From: Streptococcus suis
Lineage (GTDB): Bacteria; Bacillota; Bacilli; Lactobacillales; Streptococcaceae
DNA: 64,000 bases
Reading direction: 5' to 3'
NCBI GenBank assembly: GCA_022354845.1
Contig: CP031970.1
Span: forward strand, 1,426,001 to 1,490,000
Part shown: positions 1 through 7,453 of the stretch, piece after piece
Numbering within the stretch: the first letter of the stretch is position 1
How the letters are laid out: every line of letters starts with the position of its first letter
The notes under the pieces: generated by a model
Told to the model about the DNA's origin: nothing
The model's database searches: none
The model's input: the letters and a program-made list of their open reading frames with translations, nothing else
Program-made: the position numbers and the translations under genes

Positions 1-475
1 CAGTTAAAATTTCTTCTTGTAAACCAAACATCTCAGCTTCTTCTTCTGGCGTATAATGATCGTAACCATTGATGTGTAAGAAGCCATGTACGGCTAAAAA
101 TCCCATTTCACGCTCAAAGCTATGTCCATAATCCTCAGCCTGTTCACGCGCCTTATCAATTGAAATATACAATTCACCAATATAGGCATCAAAATCTTCC
201 ATCATTTCAGCCAATTCAGGATTGTCCACCAAATCTTCTTCATCAAAGACAATTTCTGATTCGGGTTTGTACTCTAAACTAACCACATCTGTGGGGCGAT
301 CAATACCTCGATATTCCAAATTTACTTCATGCACACGTGCATTATCTACAAATGTCACAGCCATTTCTTTATTTTGTTTACCGATTTTTTTAGCTGCAAA
401 TTGGAGCAATTCTATGATTTGTTCTTGCATTTTCACAGGAACTTTTCCTGTTTCATCTACCATTTCAATATACAT
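1..475 (-). CDS. ybeY: Endoribonuclease YbeY (rRNA maturation factor), 3' end outside window
   Basis: This is a single-strand-specific, metal-dependent endoribonuclease of 16S rRNA maturation and ribosome quality control. The reverse-strand translation contains the zinc-binding signature of the family, [11 protein letters not shown], near the window edge, followed by an EEEAEMF segment. The N-terminal half carries the conserved [18 protein letters not shown] stretch. The start is an ATG at 475, ten bases after a GAAGGA ribosome-binding site. The C-terminus runs off the left edge. Its first ~75 codons and upstream region are duplicated at 2787-3102. In many streptococci ybeY lies next to phoH; here phoH is about 15 kb away, so the intervening block is probably rearranged or inserted (inference). 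Confidence 0.92.
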   Translation of the reverse strand, partial: MYIEMVDETGKVPVKMQEQIIELLQFAAKKIGKQNKEMAVTFVDNARVHEVNLEYRGIDRPTDVVSLEYKPESEIVFDEEDLVDNPELAEMMEDFDAYIGELYISIDKAREQAEDYGHSFEREMGFLAVHGFLHINGYDHYTPEEEAEMFGLQEEILT

Positions 476-577
476 CTTATTACATTCCTTCTATACAAGT
501 CCATTATACCACAAAAGGGAATAAAGCGGATTTTTATAGTTTAATGATTACAAACCATCGTACTAAAGGGTAAGTCA
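252..577. repeat. Direct repeat, copy 1: ybeY 5' end plus upstream region
   Basis: Bases 252-577 match 2787-3102 almost base for base at a constant offset of 2535 as far as the start codon. There are scattered substitutions and one ~10-base deletion in the upstream part of copy 2. Both copies end at the same TAAGTCA. This copy is joined to the rest of an intact ybeY. The divergence means the duplication is not recent, or that one copy came from another strain. Confidence 0.93.
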
Positions 578-693
578 GTATGGCTTGATAGGATAGGCTG
601 AATGTCTTTGCTGATTTTACGAGCGTGGGAACATATCCATAGCCTTTTCCGTTGTTTAGTCGTTTGTGGAAACATATCCATAAAACTGAAATT

Positions 694-1755
694 TTAGCGT
701 TCTTTTTCTATTTCTGCAATTTGATGCACAATCTCAGAAAAACCTTCTGAATCAGACTCTAATAATCCATGTGTCATATTTTCCATTATAAACATCTGTT
801 TATACGGTGCATTTACTTCTTCGAAATATTCTTGTGCCAATTTGTAATTCGTTTGATAATCTTTATCACCGTTTATATTATAAAAAGGCACTTGATATTC
901 AACTTTATCCTTAAGTGAAAAGCTTGCAAATTCATCAGAAGAATAAAAATCCAAATAGGTGCTCATATCTGTATTTAGGAATTGAATCCAATCGCTAACG
1001 GAATAGTATGGATTAAATACTATCGTTGAAATCAAATTATAATCAGCACCATTTGCCATCGTATCATAGCCATATTTTTGCATAATCTTGTTTTTGACAG
1101 AAAAATGTTCTACCGTCTCATTATCTGGTGTCAACTGGTCTACCAAATTCAGCATTTCCTCATCATTTTGTGCCCATATATAGGCTTCTTGTTTGAATGC
1201 TTCTTCATTCTCCAAGCAATCTACAAGTTGCCCTGCTCCAATAAAACATTCATAATACTCCGGGTATTCAAGCACCAAATTTGCCCCATATATACTTCCC
1301 CAAGAATGTCCTAATATGGTCAATTTATCCTTTGATAGATAATCCAATACATATTCTGTAACTTCTTTCCCGTCAGTTAAAAACAAGTCCTTTGTCAAAG
1401 TAACATCCTTCTGCTCTATGTTATAGCTTTTCCCACAATTACGCTGGTCCCAAGTTACTATCGTATATACATCTGCCCATTTTCTTGTAATCACATAATC
1501 CAAATGACTTGTTGAAGACCCGGGCCCTCCATGTAAATATAACAAGACTGGGTTATCTATATCCTCTCCATAAATACTAATCCACTGCTTTGTCCCATTA
1601 ACATCAATATACATTGACTCATTGATACCACCAGCAGGAGTTTGATTATAGATAGCCTTTCCGATTGCTCTAACTAAAAAGAACACCGTAAGCAATGATA
1701 AAATCACTACTGCTATCCATTTAATAATTCTAAAAATTTTGCATTTTTTCTTCAT
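694..1755 (-). CDS. Membrane-anchored alpha/beta hydrolase (proline iminopeptidase-like)
   Basis: This is a 353-aa alpha/beta-hydrolase-fold protein. An N-terminal membrane segment (about residues 10-30, IVKW/VVILSLLTVFFLV-like) would place the catalytic domain outside the cell. The HGGPGSST oxyanion-hole motif, the DQRNCGKS segment and the GHSWGS nucleophile elbow are typical of proline iminopeptidase/HGGPG-type serine hydrolases. A late NGDKDYQTN and a THG segment fit the acid and His of the triad. The ATG at 1755 is chosen because GGTGGTGAGAAG precedes it; a longer reading frame to 1821 overlaps the upstream gene. It follows the 305-aa protein by ~30 bases and is probably co-transcribed. 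The substrate cannot be read from sequence. The gene lies inside DNA separating two ybeY copies, so horizontal acquisition is likely. Confidence 0.8.
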   Translation of the reverse strand: MKKKCKIFRIIKWIAVVILSLLTVFFLVRAIGKAIYNQTPAGGINESMYIDVNGTKQWISIYGEDIDNPVLLYLHGGPGSSTSHLDYVITRKWADVYTIVTWDQRNCGKSYNIEQKDVTLTKDLFLTDGKEVTEYVLDYLSKDKLTILGHSWGSIYGANLVLEYPEYYECFIGAGQLVDCLENEEAFKQEAYIWAQNDEEMLNLVDQLTPDNETVEHFSVKNKIMQKYGYDTMANGADYNLISTIVFNPYYSVSDWIQFLNTDMSTYLDFYSSDEFASFSLKDKVEYQVPFYNINGDKDYQTNYKLAQEYFEEVNAPYKQMFIMENMTHGLLESDSEGFSEIVHQIAEIEKER

Positions 1756-1784
1756 CTTCTCACCACCAAATTCAAATTTTCCGC

Positions 1785-2702
1785 TTACGCTACAGACGGG
1801 TCGAAATCCTCGTCCGTACACTTACGGATGATTCTCTTTGTTTTTTCAATAGGTAGAGGCACATTTTCTTCACTGAAATACTCAATATTCACTACCTCTA
1901 CAACCGCCTCATGGTTATCCTTACCTGCAGGCACAAGCACGAAGTCACCAATTTCAATGCTATCATCATCTGTCAGATAATAATAACTCTTGTAACCTTC
2001 ATCAAAAGTAACGCTGCAAAAGATGTATTCTGATTTGCGCCGTTTTACTTTGCCATAAACTGATGGGTCAAGTATTTCTCCTAAACCATAGAAACGAATG
2101 AACTCAAACACCGTTTCCGCAAAATCTGCGAAGTCCTCCGGCAGACCGTTTTTATCGTAGCTACCCGCAATGGTACGGCTCGGATTTTTCTTATACTCGA
2201 TGGTTATTGTATAATCCTTGGTTTCGTTTGGTGTATCTATTACATCATCAGGATTTCCTTCGATGTGACTAAACAACTCTTCTGCATCAAAATTCTCAAG
2301 CAGACTCTCGATTCCGCCTTCGATTTCATACTTACGTGAAACCTTACATCCTGTACCGATATTCTGAATATGCTCTAATGTTTCCGTTTCTCTGTCGATA
2401 AACAAATGCTCGGTATAATCCCAGGTTACAAATTTCCAATCTGCATCTTCCGGTTTGTGTCGTGGTTCAATTTTTGTCAGCCTGTGGTAATCTAAGGTGA
2501 CTTTTGTTATCACATCCGGTTTGCAGTTTCCATCAAACACATACAAATCATCCATACCCACTGTATCACGGACGAGGTCGGATAAATCTTTACCTTCATA
2601 GTCGAAGTCGGCACACAGAGAGCCTCTGAATTTGTATGTCATTCCTTCAGAATTGGTCAGTTCCATAACCCAATCACCAATATCTGTAGCGAAAACTTCC
2701 AT
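1785..2702 (-). CDS. Uncharacterised acidic 305-aa protein in inserted cargo
   Basis: I do not recognise this family. The product is acidic and soluble, with no signal peptide or membrane segment. It has two apparent halves: residues ~1-140 (WVMELTNSEGMTYKFRGSL, VTLDYHRLTKIEPRHKPEDA) and ~150-305 (KDYTITIEYKKNPSRTI, then a segment ending in VEVVNIEYFSEENVPLP). An open frame continues upstream of the ATG at 2702 with protein-like sequence (NKLFDAIAAYFGNEY) into the junction at ~2786. The gene may therefore have lost its own 5' end when it was inserted, or the ATG at 2702 may be internal. It runs into the alpha/beta hydrolase as an apparent two-gene unit. It resembles nothing else in the window, which fits imported DNA. 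Confidence 0.6.
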   Translation of the reverse strand: MEVFATDIGDWVMELTNSEGMTYKFRGSLCADFDYEGKDLSDLVRDTVGMDDLYVFDGNCKPDVITKVTLDYHRLTKIEPRHKPEDADWKFVTWDYTEHLFIDRETETLEHIQNIGTGCKVSRKYEIEGGIESLLENFDAEELFSHIEGNPDDVIDTPNETKDYTITIEYKKNPSRTIAGSYDKNGLPEDFADFAETVFEFIRFYGLGEILDPSVYGKVKRRKSEYIFCSVTFDEGYKSYYYLTDDDSIEIGDFVLVPAGKDNHEAVVEVVNIEYFSEENVPLPIEKTKRIIRKCTDEDFDPSVA

Positions 2703-2761
2703 ATACTCATTGCCAAAATAAGCTGCAATCGCATCAAACAGCTTGTTCGTGGCATCTTTGT

Positions 2762-3010
2762 CTATCTTGAAGTTTTCGCTACAGATATTTCTGATTCGGG
2801 TTTGTACTCTAAACTAACCACATCTGTGGGGCGATCAATGCCTCGATATTCCAAATTTACTTCATGCACACGGGCATTATCTACAAATGTCACAGCCATT
2901 TCTTTGTTTTGTTTACCGATTTTTTTAGCTGCAAATTGGAGCAATTCTATGATTTGTTCTTGCATTTTCACAGGAACTTTTCCTGTTTCATCTACCATTT
3001 CAATATATAT
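2762..3010 (-). pseudogene. ybeY: Truncated second copy of ybeY (5' end only)
   Basis: This is a near-identical copy of the first ~75 codons of ybeY. It breaks off after PESEIS where the foreign cargo begins, so it lacks the zinc-binding HGxLHLxGYDH region and cannot be functional. The position of the true start codon carries ATA (3008-3010) instead of ATG, so even initiation is damaged; translation could only begin at the internal Met at 2998. It is a remnant of the duplication event. Confidence 0.9.
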
Positions 3011-3102
3011 CTTATTACATTCCTTCTATACAAGTCCATTATACCAAAAAAGGGAATAAAGCGGATTTTTAATTACAAACCATCGTACTAAAGGGTAAGT
3101 CA
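2787..3102. repeat. Direct repeat, copy 2: ybeY 5' end plus upstream region
   Basis: This is the partner of 252-577. It ends at the same TAAGTCA, directly in front of the RpiR-type regulator fragment. Bases 578-2786 are therefore an insertion flanked by ~320-bp direct repeats. That is the geometry left by single-crossover integration of a molecule carrying a ybeY fragment, or by tandem duplication with cargo. Confidence 0.93.
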
Positions 3103-3104
3103 CT

Positions 3105-3530
3105 ATGATAGCAACAGGAAAAAATATCATTGCCATTATTGAATCCAACATGGACGAAATGACTGAGTTGGAACAAGAAATTGCCCGCTATTTCACGCAA
3201 TTGGATCCTGTTGATGCAGATTTAACATGGAGTTCACTACAGCCACTCTTCACGTTTTCACCATCTGCGCTCACACGATTCGCTAAAAAATGCGGTTTCT
3301 CAGGTTATAGAGAATTTGTTTTCACCTATCAAAAAGATCACCAGTATTTGTTAAAACATTTCGACCATATTCAGCGTAGCCTAACTAAGAAAGTGTTGAT
3401 GGATTATGATCAAATATTGGCAGCTACCAATAACCTAGTGGATGAAGAAAAGCTAGAAGAAATTGCAAAATTAATTGACAACAGCAAGCGCGTCTACTTC
3501 TATGGGATCGGTAGTTCCTGTAAACCATAA
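3105..3530 (+). pseudogene. Truncated MurR/RpiR-family transcriptional regulator
   Basis: The 141 aa cover the N-terminal helix-turn-helix of an RpiR/MurR regulator (ALTRFAKKCGFSGYREF is the characteristic recognition helix). The reading frame then enters a SIS sugar-phosphate domain but stops at YFYGIGSSCKP, right where the SIS phosphate-binding loop should continue (normally ~280 aa). The protein lacks the effector domain, so it is a remnant or at best a DNA-binding fragment. The truncation point abuts an oppositely oriented HAD-hydrolase fragment, marking a deletion junction near 3530-3557. Confidence 0.85.
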
Positions 3531-3556
3531 TTCCGAACAATTCATACCCGCTAGAC

Positions 3557-3637
3557 CTACTGGTTTTTAATCAATTGATAATACGGTTGAATTTGATCAT
3601 ATAAGGTATCATCTACATCAAAAATTAAAGCTTTCAT
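3557..3637 (-). pseudogene. N-terminal fragment of a HAD-superfamily hydrolase
   Basis: A 26-codon reverse-strand frame starts MKALIFDVDDTLYDQ, the DxDxT nucleophile motif of haloacid-dehalogenase phosphatases, and stops within one helix (YYQLIKNQ). Full-length members are >200 aa, so this is only a 5' remnant. It converges on the truncated RpiR-type gene. RpiR regulators often sit beside sugar-phosphate genes, so the two may once have been neighbours in one locus (inference). Confidence 0.75.
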
Positions 3638-3663
3638 GTACAATTTCTTTCTGGTCTATCAAC

Positions 3664-4314
3664 TTATTTCGCCGATTTTTGTTTTTCATGCAAATTGAAT
3701 AAATTCTTCACCCTTGTGTAGCTTTCTTCCTCACCAACAAAATAAATCAAATCATCCTTTTCCAATGTTTGATACGGACTGGGAGCAATTAGCAAGTCTT
3801 CATTTCTTTCTATTCCTACTATCACAGCTCCTGTATGATGCCAAACTCGGATTTCTGTTAATTGTTTCCCCAATAAGTCAGAATCCGAGGTCAACTTTAA
3901 TCCATATGGGTCAAGGGGATACTTTTTTTGGACACGCTTGGTCTGATCTAGGTAAATAGAAACCATACCACGTAATTCTTTCAGCATGAGCTCCTGTTGA
4001 TCCAATTTCTCAAGAATTCTATCTTTCTGCGTAACCAATGAGTTGGTCATTTCAAAATTATCCAAAAAATCTTGAGCCTTTTCTTTGGACAAGACAATGG
4101 CTCCACTACCGTGTTTGACGGAAACAATATTCAAATCAGCCAAGATATTTAAAGCTTTCCGAGTTGTTTCAGGAGAAACAGCAAACATACTGGCTAATGT
4201 AGAACGAGATTTGATTCGTTCACCCACTTTATACTCCCCGCTCACGATTCTTTGAGCAACTCCAACTGCAATTTGCTGATATTTTGATGTTTTTACCATC
4301 TTACGATTTGGCAT
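3664..4314 (-). CDS. busR: BusR-type GntR/RCK_C transcriptional regulator (c-di-AMP, osmotic stress)
   Basis: This is a 216-aa regulator with an N-terminal GntR winged helix (about 10-75; SRSTLASMFAVSPETTRKAL) and a central coiled-coil linker (~80-125). The C-terminal RCK_C/TrkA-C domain (~130-210; LTEIRVWHHTGAVIVGI, LEKDDLIYFVGEEE) is the arrangement of BusR. In Lactococcus and Streptococcus agalactiae, BusR binds c-di-AMP and represses the glycine-betaine importer busAB. The start ATG at 4314 follows AAAGGAG. No busAB genes lie beside it here, so its target must be elsewhere, or this is a paralogue with another target. Its neighbour, the Gls24/AmaP stress operon, makes stress control a plausible shared theme. 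Confidence 0.82.
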   Translation of the reverse strand: MPNRKMVKTSKYQQIAVGVAQRIVSGEYKVGERIKSRSTLASMFAVSPETTRKALNILADLNIVSVKHGSGAIVLSKEKAQDFLDNFEMTNSLVTQKDRILEKLDQQELMLKELRGMVSIYLDQTKRVQKKYPLDPYGLKLTSDSDLLGKQLTEIRVWHHTGAVIVGIERNEDLLIAPSPYQTLEKDDLIYFVGEEESYTRVKNLFNLHEKQKSAK

Positions 4315-4339
4315 TTTTTTGTTCTCCTTTCACAAACAG

Positions 4340-4368
4340 AAAAAGAGCGAGATGCTATCATCTCACTC
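4340..4368 (-). terminator. Intrinsic terminator of the Gls24 stress operon
   Basis: On the reverse strand, GAGTGAGATG pairs with CATCTCGCTC around a 4-base loop, followed by a T run. It lies downstream of the last Gls24 gene and upstream of busR. Confidence 0.75.
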
Positions 4369-4429
4369 CCATCGTCTAGCTAGATAACACATCTTTTACC
4401 TAGCTAGTTGTCTCTTATCGCACGAAAAT

Positions 4430-4476
4430 GTGTACGTGATTATTGAACACGTGATTATTGAACACGTGATGATTCA
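4430..4476. repeat. Short tandem repeat at the 3' end of the last Gls24 gene
   Basis: The 15-base unit GTGATTATTGAACAC is present twice in succession, with a partial third copy. The copies overlap the stop codon of the Gls24 gene, so the last codons and stop (SRVQ-stop) are repeated just downstream. The unit boundary CACGTG is palindromic. This is probably replication slippage with no obvious function. Confidence 0.7.
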
Positions 4477-4979
4477 AGTTTATCTTTTACCACTTCTGTT
4501 TGAGTCGTGACGAAATCGCCAGCTTTACTAGCTTGATTGCCTATAACCTCACCTGTAGCTTGAGTAGCACTAGCTACACGATCTTGTAAGGTCACAGATT
4601 CTGCCTCAAACTCTTCACGTGTCTTTATATCCACGACTTCAACATTGACTTCAACCACTTCCAAGTGGGTCATTTTCTTCACTTCTGTACCGATAATAGA
4701 CTTCATTGTTTCGACGATTTCAGGAATATCTTTTCCATATTCTACCACAATTTTCAAATCCGTTGCAACTTGTTTGCTACCGACTTCTACATTAATACCT
4801 TCTCGGACATCTGAGCTATTAATCAATTTATTTTTGATATCTGTGAAAAATCCACCACTAATTGACAATAAACCTGGAACATGTTGCAAAGCGTGACCAA
4901 CCATTTTTTCAATGACCTGATCTGCGTATGTCACTGTTCCCTTTATCAATGTTTGTTCTACTTCTGTAATTTCCGCCAT
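4455..4979 (-). CDS. Asp23/Gls24 family envelope stress response protein
   Basis: This 174-aa Asp23/Gls24 protein is a paralogue of the one at 5235-5738. Both share VIEKMVGHAL-type starts, SGGFF..KLINS, and the VDIKTREEFEA.S segment. Asp23 in Staphylococcus is tethered to the membrane by AmaP and affects cell-envelope homeostasis; Gls24 proteins of streptococci and enterococci are linked to bile and starvation tolerance. The ATG at 4979 is preferred (AAGGTG seven bases upstream) over an upstream GTG. The C-terminal ~30 residues diverge from the paralogue. It is the last gene of the stress operon. Confidence 0.9.
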   Translation of the reverse strand: MAEITEVEQTLIKGTVTYADQVIEKMVGHALQHVPGLLSISGGFFTDIKNKLINSSDVREGINVEVGSKQVATDLKIVVEYGKDIPEIVETMKSIIGTEVKKMTHLEVVEVNVEVVDIKTREEFEAESVTLQDRVASATQATGEVIGNQASKAGDFVTTQTEVVKDKLESSRVQ

Positions 4980-5011
4980 GAGTAACACCTTGCTTTCTTT
5001 TTTCGTAATCC

Positions 5012-5212
5012 TTACTTATTGGAATTCTTCAATCCATCAAGAGCACCTTTTACAGTATCCTTTGCATCAGCTAAGATGGAACCAGCTTTTCCTGCTAATT
5101 CTTCAATCTTACCTTCATTTTCCAAGTGTTTATCTCCAGTCACTTTACCAGCAACTTTCTTTGCTGTTCCAACAAATTCATCTTTTTTTGCATTCAATTT
5201 ATCTACTGACAT
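5012..5212 (-). CDS. CsbD family small stress protein
   Basis: This is a 66-aa, Lys/Glu/Ala-rich helical protein with the CsbD layout: a repeated GTAKKVAGKVTGDKHLENEGK-type unit (split here as GTAKKVAGKVTGD and LENEGKIEELAGKAG). CsbD members are general-stress proteins (sigma-B dependent in Bacillus) of unknown mechanism. It sits between two Gls24 genes in the same operon. Confidence 0.9.
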   Translation of the reverse strand: MSVDKLNAKKDEFVGTAKKVAGKVTGDKHLENEGKIEELAGKAGSILADAKDTVKGALDGLKNSNK

Positions 5213-5234
5213 AATTTTTTCCTCCTCTATTCAC

Positions 5235-5738
5235 TTAAATGACACGTGGTTCTTTGCCACTTGTAATGTCTTCAACACCCTTTGAAGCTTTATCTACTTG
5301 AGCTGTCGTAAATCCAACTGCGGAACTAGCAGCATCTGTAACTTTATCTTTTAAACTTACTGAATCGGCTTCATATTGTTCACGAGTTTTGATATCAACC
5401 ACTTCAACGTTCACTTCAACCACATCCAAATCTGTCATGGCTTTCACTTCTGACTCAATAATAGCTTTCATATCTTTATAGATAGTTGGTAAGTGTTTTT
5501 TATACTCTGCAATAATAGAAAGGTCTACAGCAACTTGTTTTTTACCAACTTCAACGTTTACACCCGTTGTCGGCTGGTCGCTATTGACTAATTTATCTTT
5601 CAGGTTTGCGAAAAATCCACCACTGACCTCCAACAAGCCGTCTACTGACTCTAAGGCAATTCCAATCATTTTCTCAATGACTTTATCAGCATATGTTAAT
5701 TCTCCACGAATTACAGAAACTTTCTTTTGTTCAGTCAT
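5235..5738 (-). CDS. Asp23/Gls24 family envelope stress response protein (Gls24)
   Basis: This 167-aa Asp23/Gls24 protein sits directly downstream of DUF2273 and AmaP, the conserved amaP-DUF2273-asp23 order of Gram-positive bacteria. Conserved VEVNVEVVDIKT and SGGFFANLKDKL segments are visible. The ATG at 5738 is chosen because GGAGG lies six bases before it; an ATG two codons earlier touches that SD. It ends in EPRVI, a common tail in streptococcal Gls24 proteins. It probably forms a cytoplasmic layer under the membrane through AmaP (by analogy with Staphylococcus). Confidence 0.92.
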   Translation of the reverse strand: MTEQKKVSVIRGELTYADKVIEKMIGIALESVDGLLEVSGGFFANLKDKLVNSDQPTTGVNVEVGKKQVAVDLSIIAEYKKHLPTIYKDMKAIIESEVKAMTDLDVVEVNVEVVDIKTREQYEADSVSLKDKVTDAASSAVGFTTAQVDKASKGVEDITSGKEPRVI

Positions 5739-5760
5739 ATTCATCCTCCAAAATTTTGTA

Positions 5761-5946
5761 TTACTTTCTCAAAATATATTCTAAAATACCTGATCGTTGA
5801 ACGAGAGAACCCACCAGTGCCCCAAGTATCATTAAAAATAATACAAGCAATGTTTTAAGGAACCCAAGGGTAAGGAAAAGTACCGCCAATAAAAGACCAG
5901 TTCCAGCTCCCAAAATAGGATATTTCCAATGATTTATCTCTTTCAT
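5761..5946 (-). CDS. DUF2273 small membrane protein
   Basis: This is a 61-aa protein with two hydrophobic stretches (GAGTGLLLAVLFLTLGFLK and TLLVLFLMILGALVGSLV) typical of DUF2273, the small integral membrane protein encoded between AmaP and Asp23/Gls24 in many Firmicutes. The ATG at 5946 is taken; an in-frame GTG two codons upstream is possible. It likely works with AmaP in the membrane. Confidence 0.85.
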   Translation of the reverse strand: MKEINHWKYPILGAGTGLLLAVLFLTLGFLKTLLVLFLMILGALVGSLVQRSGILEYILRK

Positions 5947-5956
5947 ACACACCCCA

Positions 5957-6532
5957 CTATTCTACCCGAGAAACCAGTCTACTCTTAGAATCTTGAATTT
6001 CGTTAACAGCAACCGAGAATTGTACTGGACGAGTCAAGCCGAAAAAGTTCTCTAAACCTTCTCGAATCTCCTGTTCCAAGTTAGACATTTGTTGAACAGC
6101 TGCAGTTCTCGAACGCATTTGTCCTACCACTTTCACCTTAAAGCGTTTCTTATATAGAGAAACATGTACTGAAGGATCAGCCATTACTCCATTTTCTGAA
6201 ACAATTGATTTTACAAAACCTTCTATGGCAGATTTTTTCAATAAAAGCTTACCATTCTTTTCAACTGACAAATCAATTTCTGTATAACGCTTTGGCCACA
6301 AGAAGAATATTAGACTGACAATTAATAATGCAAGCATAAAAGTAAGTGATCCCCAGAAAAGGAATAGTGAAATTACATGATTAGATTGGTCATGAAGATA
6401 CCATTGCGGTAGGAATCCTGCTACCTCACTCGGCAAAGTGACAACCTCCGAATACCGGATGGCAATTAAGCCAAGTAAAACAAACAGAGGTAATGCCACT
6501 AATACATATCCCCACTTAACTAACTTTGTCAT
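5957..6532 (-). CDS. amaP: Alkaline shock response membrane anchor protein AmaP
   Basis: This 191-aa protein has two N-terminal membrane helices (about residues 8-28 and 55-85; the second is LFLFWGSLTFMLALLIVSLI) and a soluble C-terminal Asp23-like domain, the AmaP architecture. AmaP anchors Asp23/Gls24 to the membrane. It is co-directional with DUF2273 (10 bases apart) and follows the GlsB array. The ATG at 6532 is preferred over a TTG two codons upstream. Confidence 0.88.
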   Translation of the reverse strand: MTKLVKWGYVLVALPLFVLLGLIAIRYSEVVTLPSEVAGFLPQWYLHDQSNHVISLFLFWGSLTFMLALLIVSLIFFLWPKRYTEIDLSVEKNGKLLLKKSAIEGFVKSIVSENGVMADPSVHVSLYKKRFKVKVVGQMRSRTAAVQQMSNLEQEIREGLENFFGLTRPVQFSVAVNEIQDSKSRLVSRVE

Positions 6533-6553
6533 AGGCAACTCTTTCTAGAAGGC

Positions 6554-6799
6554 TTACACCTTACGACCCACGAAGTAGGAAACAACTGCTACAACGATTA
6601 CCGCTCCAACAATGGATGGAACAAGTGCCATTCCTGCAAATGATGGACCCCAATGACCTAAAAGAGCTTGACCAATGGATGAACCGACGAGACCGGCTAC
6701 AATATTGGCAATCCAGCCCATTGAGCCACCTTTATTTGTAATCGCTCCTGCGATTGCACCAATTACTCCACCTACGATTAATGTCCAAATGAATCCCAT
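6554..6799 (-). CDS. GlsB/YeaQ/YmgE family membrane protein, array copy 1
   Basis: This is an 81-aa, very hydrophobic, glycine-rich protein of the transglycosylase-associated/GlsB family (three predicted helices; GGVIGAIAGAI, GWIANIVAGLVGSSIG, IVGAVIVVAVVSYFVGRKV). GlsB was first noted beside Gls24 in Enterococcus, and its biochemical role is unknown. Its protein is identical to copy 2. It is nearest the amaP end of the operon. Confidence 0.9.
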   Translation of the reverse strand: MGFIWTLIVGGVIGAIAGAITNKGGSMGWIANIVAGLVGSSIGQALLGHWGPSFAGMALVPSIVGAVIVVAVVSYFVGRKV

Positions 6800-6853
6800 A
6801 ATAAACCTCTTTCAATACATCTAATATCTTTTAAAACTGTGTGCTTAGTTCGT

Positions 6854-7099
6854 CTACACCTTACGACCCACGAAGTAGGAAACAACTGCTACAACGATTA
6901 CCGCTCCAACAATGGATGGAACAAGTGCCATTCCTGCAAATGATGGACCCCAATGACCTAAAAGAGCTTGACCAATGGATGAACCGACGAGACCGGCTAC
7001 AATATTGGCAATCCAGCCCATTGAGCCACCTTTATTTGTAATCGCTCCTGCGATTGCACCAATTACTCCACCTACGATTAATGTCCAAATGAATCCCAT
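6854..7099 (-). CDS. GlsB/YeaQ/YmgE family membrane protein, array copy 2
   Basis: The protein sequence is identical to copy 1 (81 aa, GLIG-rich, three hydrophobic segments). The DNA is also essentially identical, including the following spacer except for a few bases near the stop. This implies recent duplication or gene conversion. Same family and uncertainty of role as copy 1. Confidence 0.9.
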   Translation of the reverse strand: MGFIWTLIVGGVIGAIAGAITNKGGSMGWIANIVAGLVGSSIGQALLGHWGPSFAGMALVPSIVGAVIVVAVVSYFVGRKV

Positions 7100-7153
7100 A
7101 ATAAACCTCTTTCAATACATCTAATATCTTTTAAAACTGTGTGCTTACTTCGT

Positions 7154-7399
7154 CTACGCCTTACGACCCACGAAGAAAGATACAACTGCTACTACGATAA
7201 CCGCACCTAGAATCGATGGAACAAGTGCCATTCCTGCAAATGATGGACCCCATGATCCAAAAACTGCTTGACCAATGGATGAACCAACCAGTCCTGCTAC
7301 AATATTGGCAATCCAGCCCATTGAGCCACCTTTATTTGTAATCGCTCCTGCGATTGCACCAATTACTCCACCTACGATTAATGTCCAAATGAATCCCAT
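7154..7399 (-). CDS. GlsB/YeaQ/YmgE family membrane protein, array copy 3 (mosaic)
   Basis: This 81-aa GlsB paralogue differs from copies 1/2 mainly in the middle and C-terminus (GQAVFGSWG for GQALLGHWG, SILGAV for SIVGAV, SFFVGRKA for SYFVGRKV). Its 5' half matches copies 1/2 at DNA level, and its 3' half matches copy 4, a sign of recombination inside the array. Confidence 0.9.
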   Translation of the reverse strand: MGFIWTLIVGGVIGAIAGAITNKGGSMGWIANIVAGLVGSSIGQAVFGSWGPSFAGMALVPSILGAVIVVAVVSFFVGRKA

Positions 7400-7453
7400 A
7401 ATAAACCTCTTTCAATACATCTAATATCTTTTAAAACTGTGTGCTTACTTCGT

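Noticed and set aside
222..544. Plus-strand frames of 71-100 codons over the start of ybeY
   Set aside because: They are antisense shadows of the ybeY coding strand, repeated identically at 2802-3091 because the DNA is duplicated.
1756..1821. Longer N-terminus for the alpha/beta hydrolase
   Set aside because: It overlaps the upstream gene and lacks a ribosome-binding site; the Met at 1755 has one and starts directly before the membrane helix.
6841..7041. Plus-strand frame through the GlsB array
   Set aside because: Antisense shadow, lying over a well-supported GlsB gene and lacking a ribosome-binding site.
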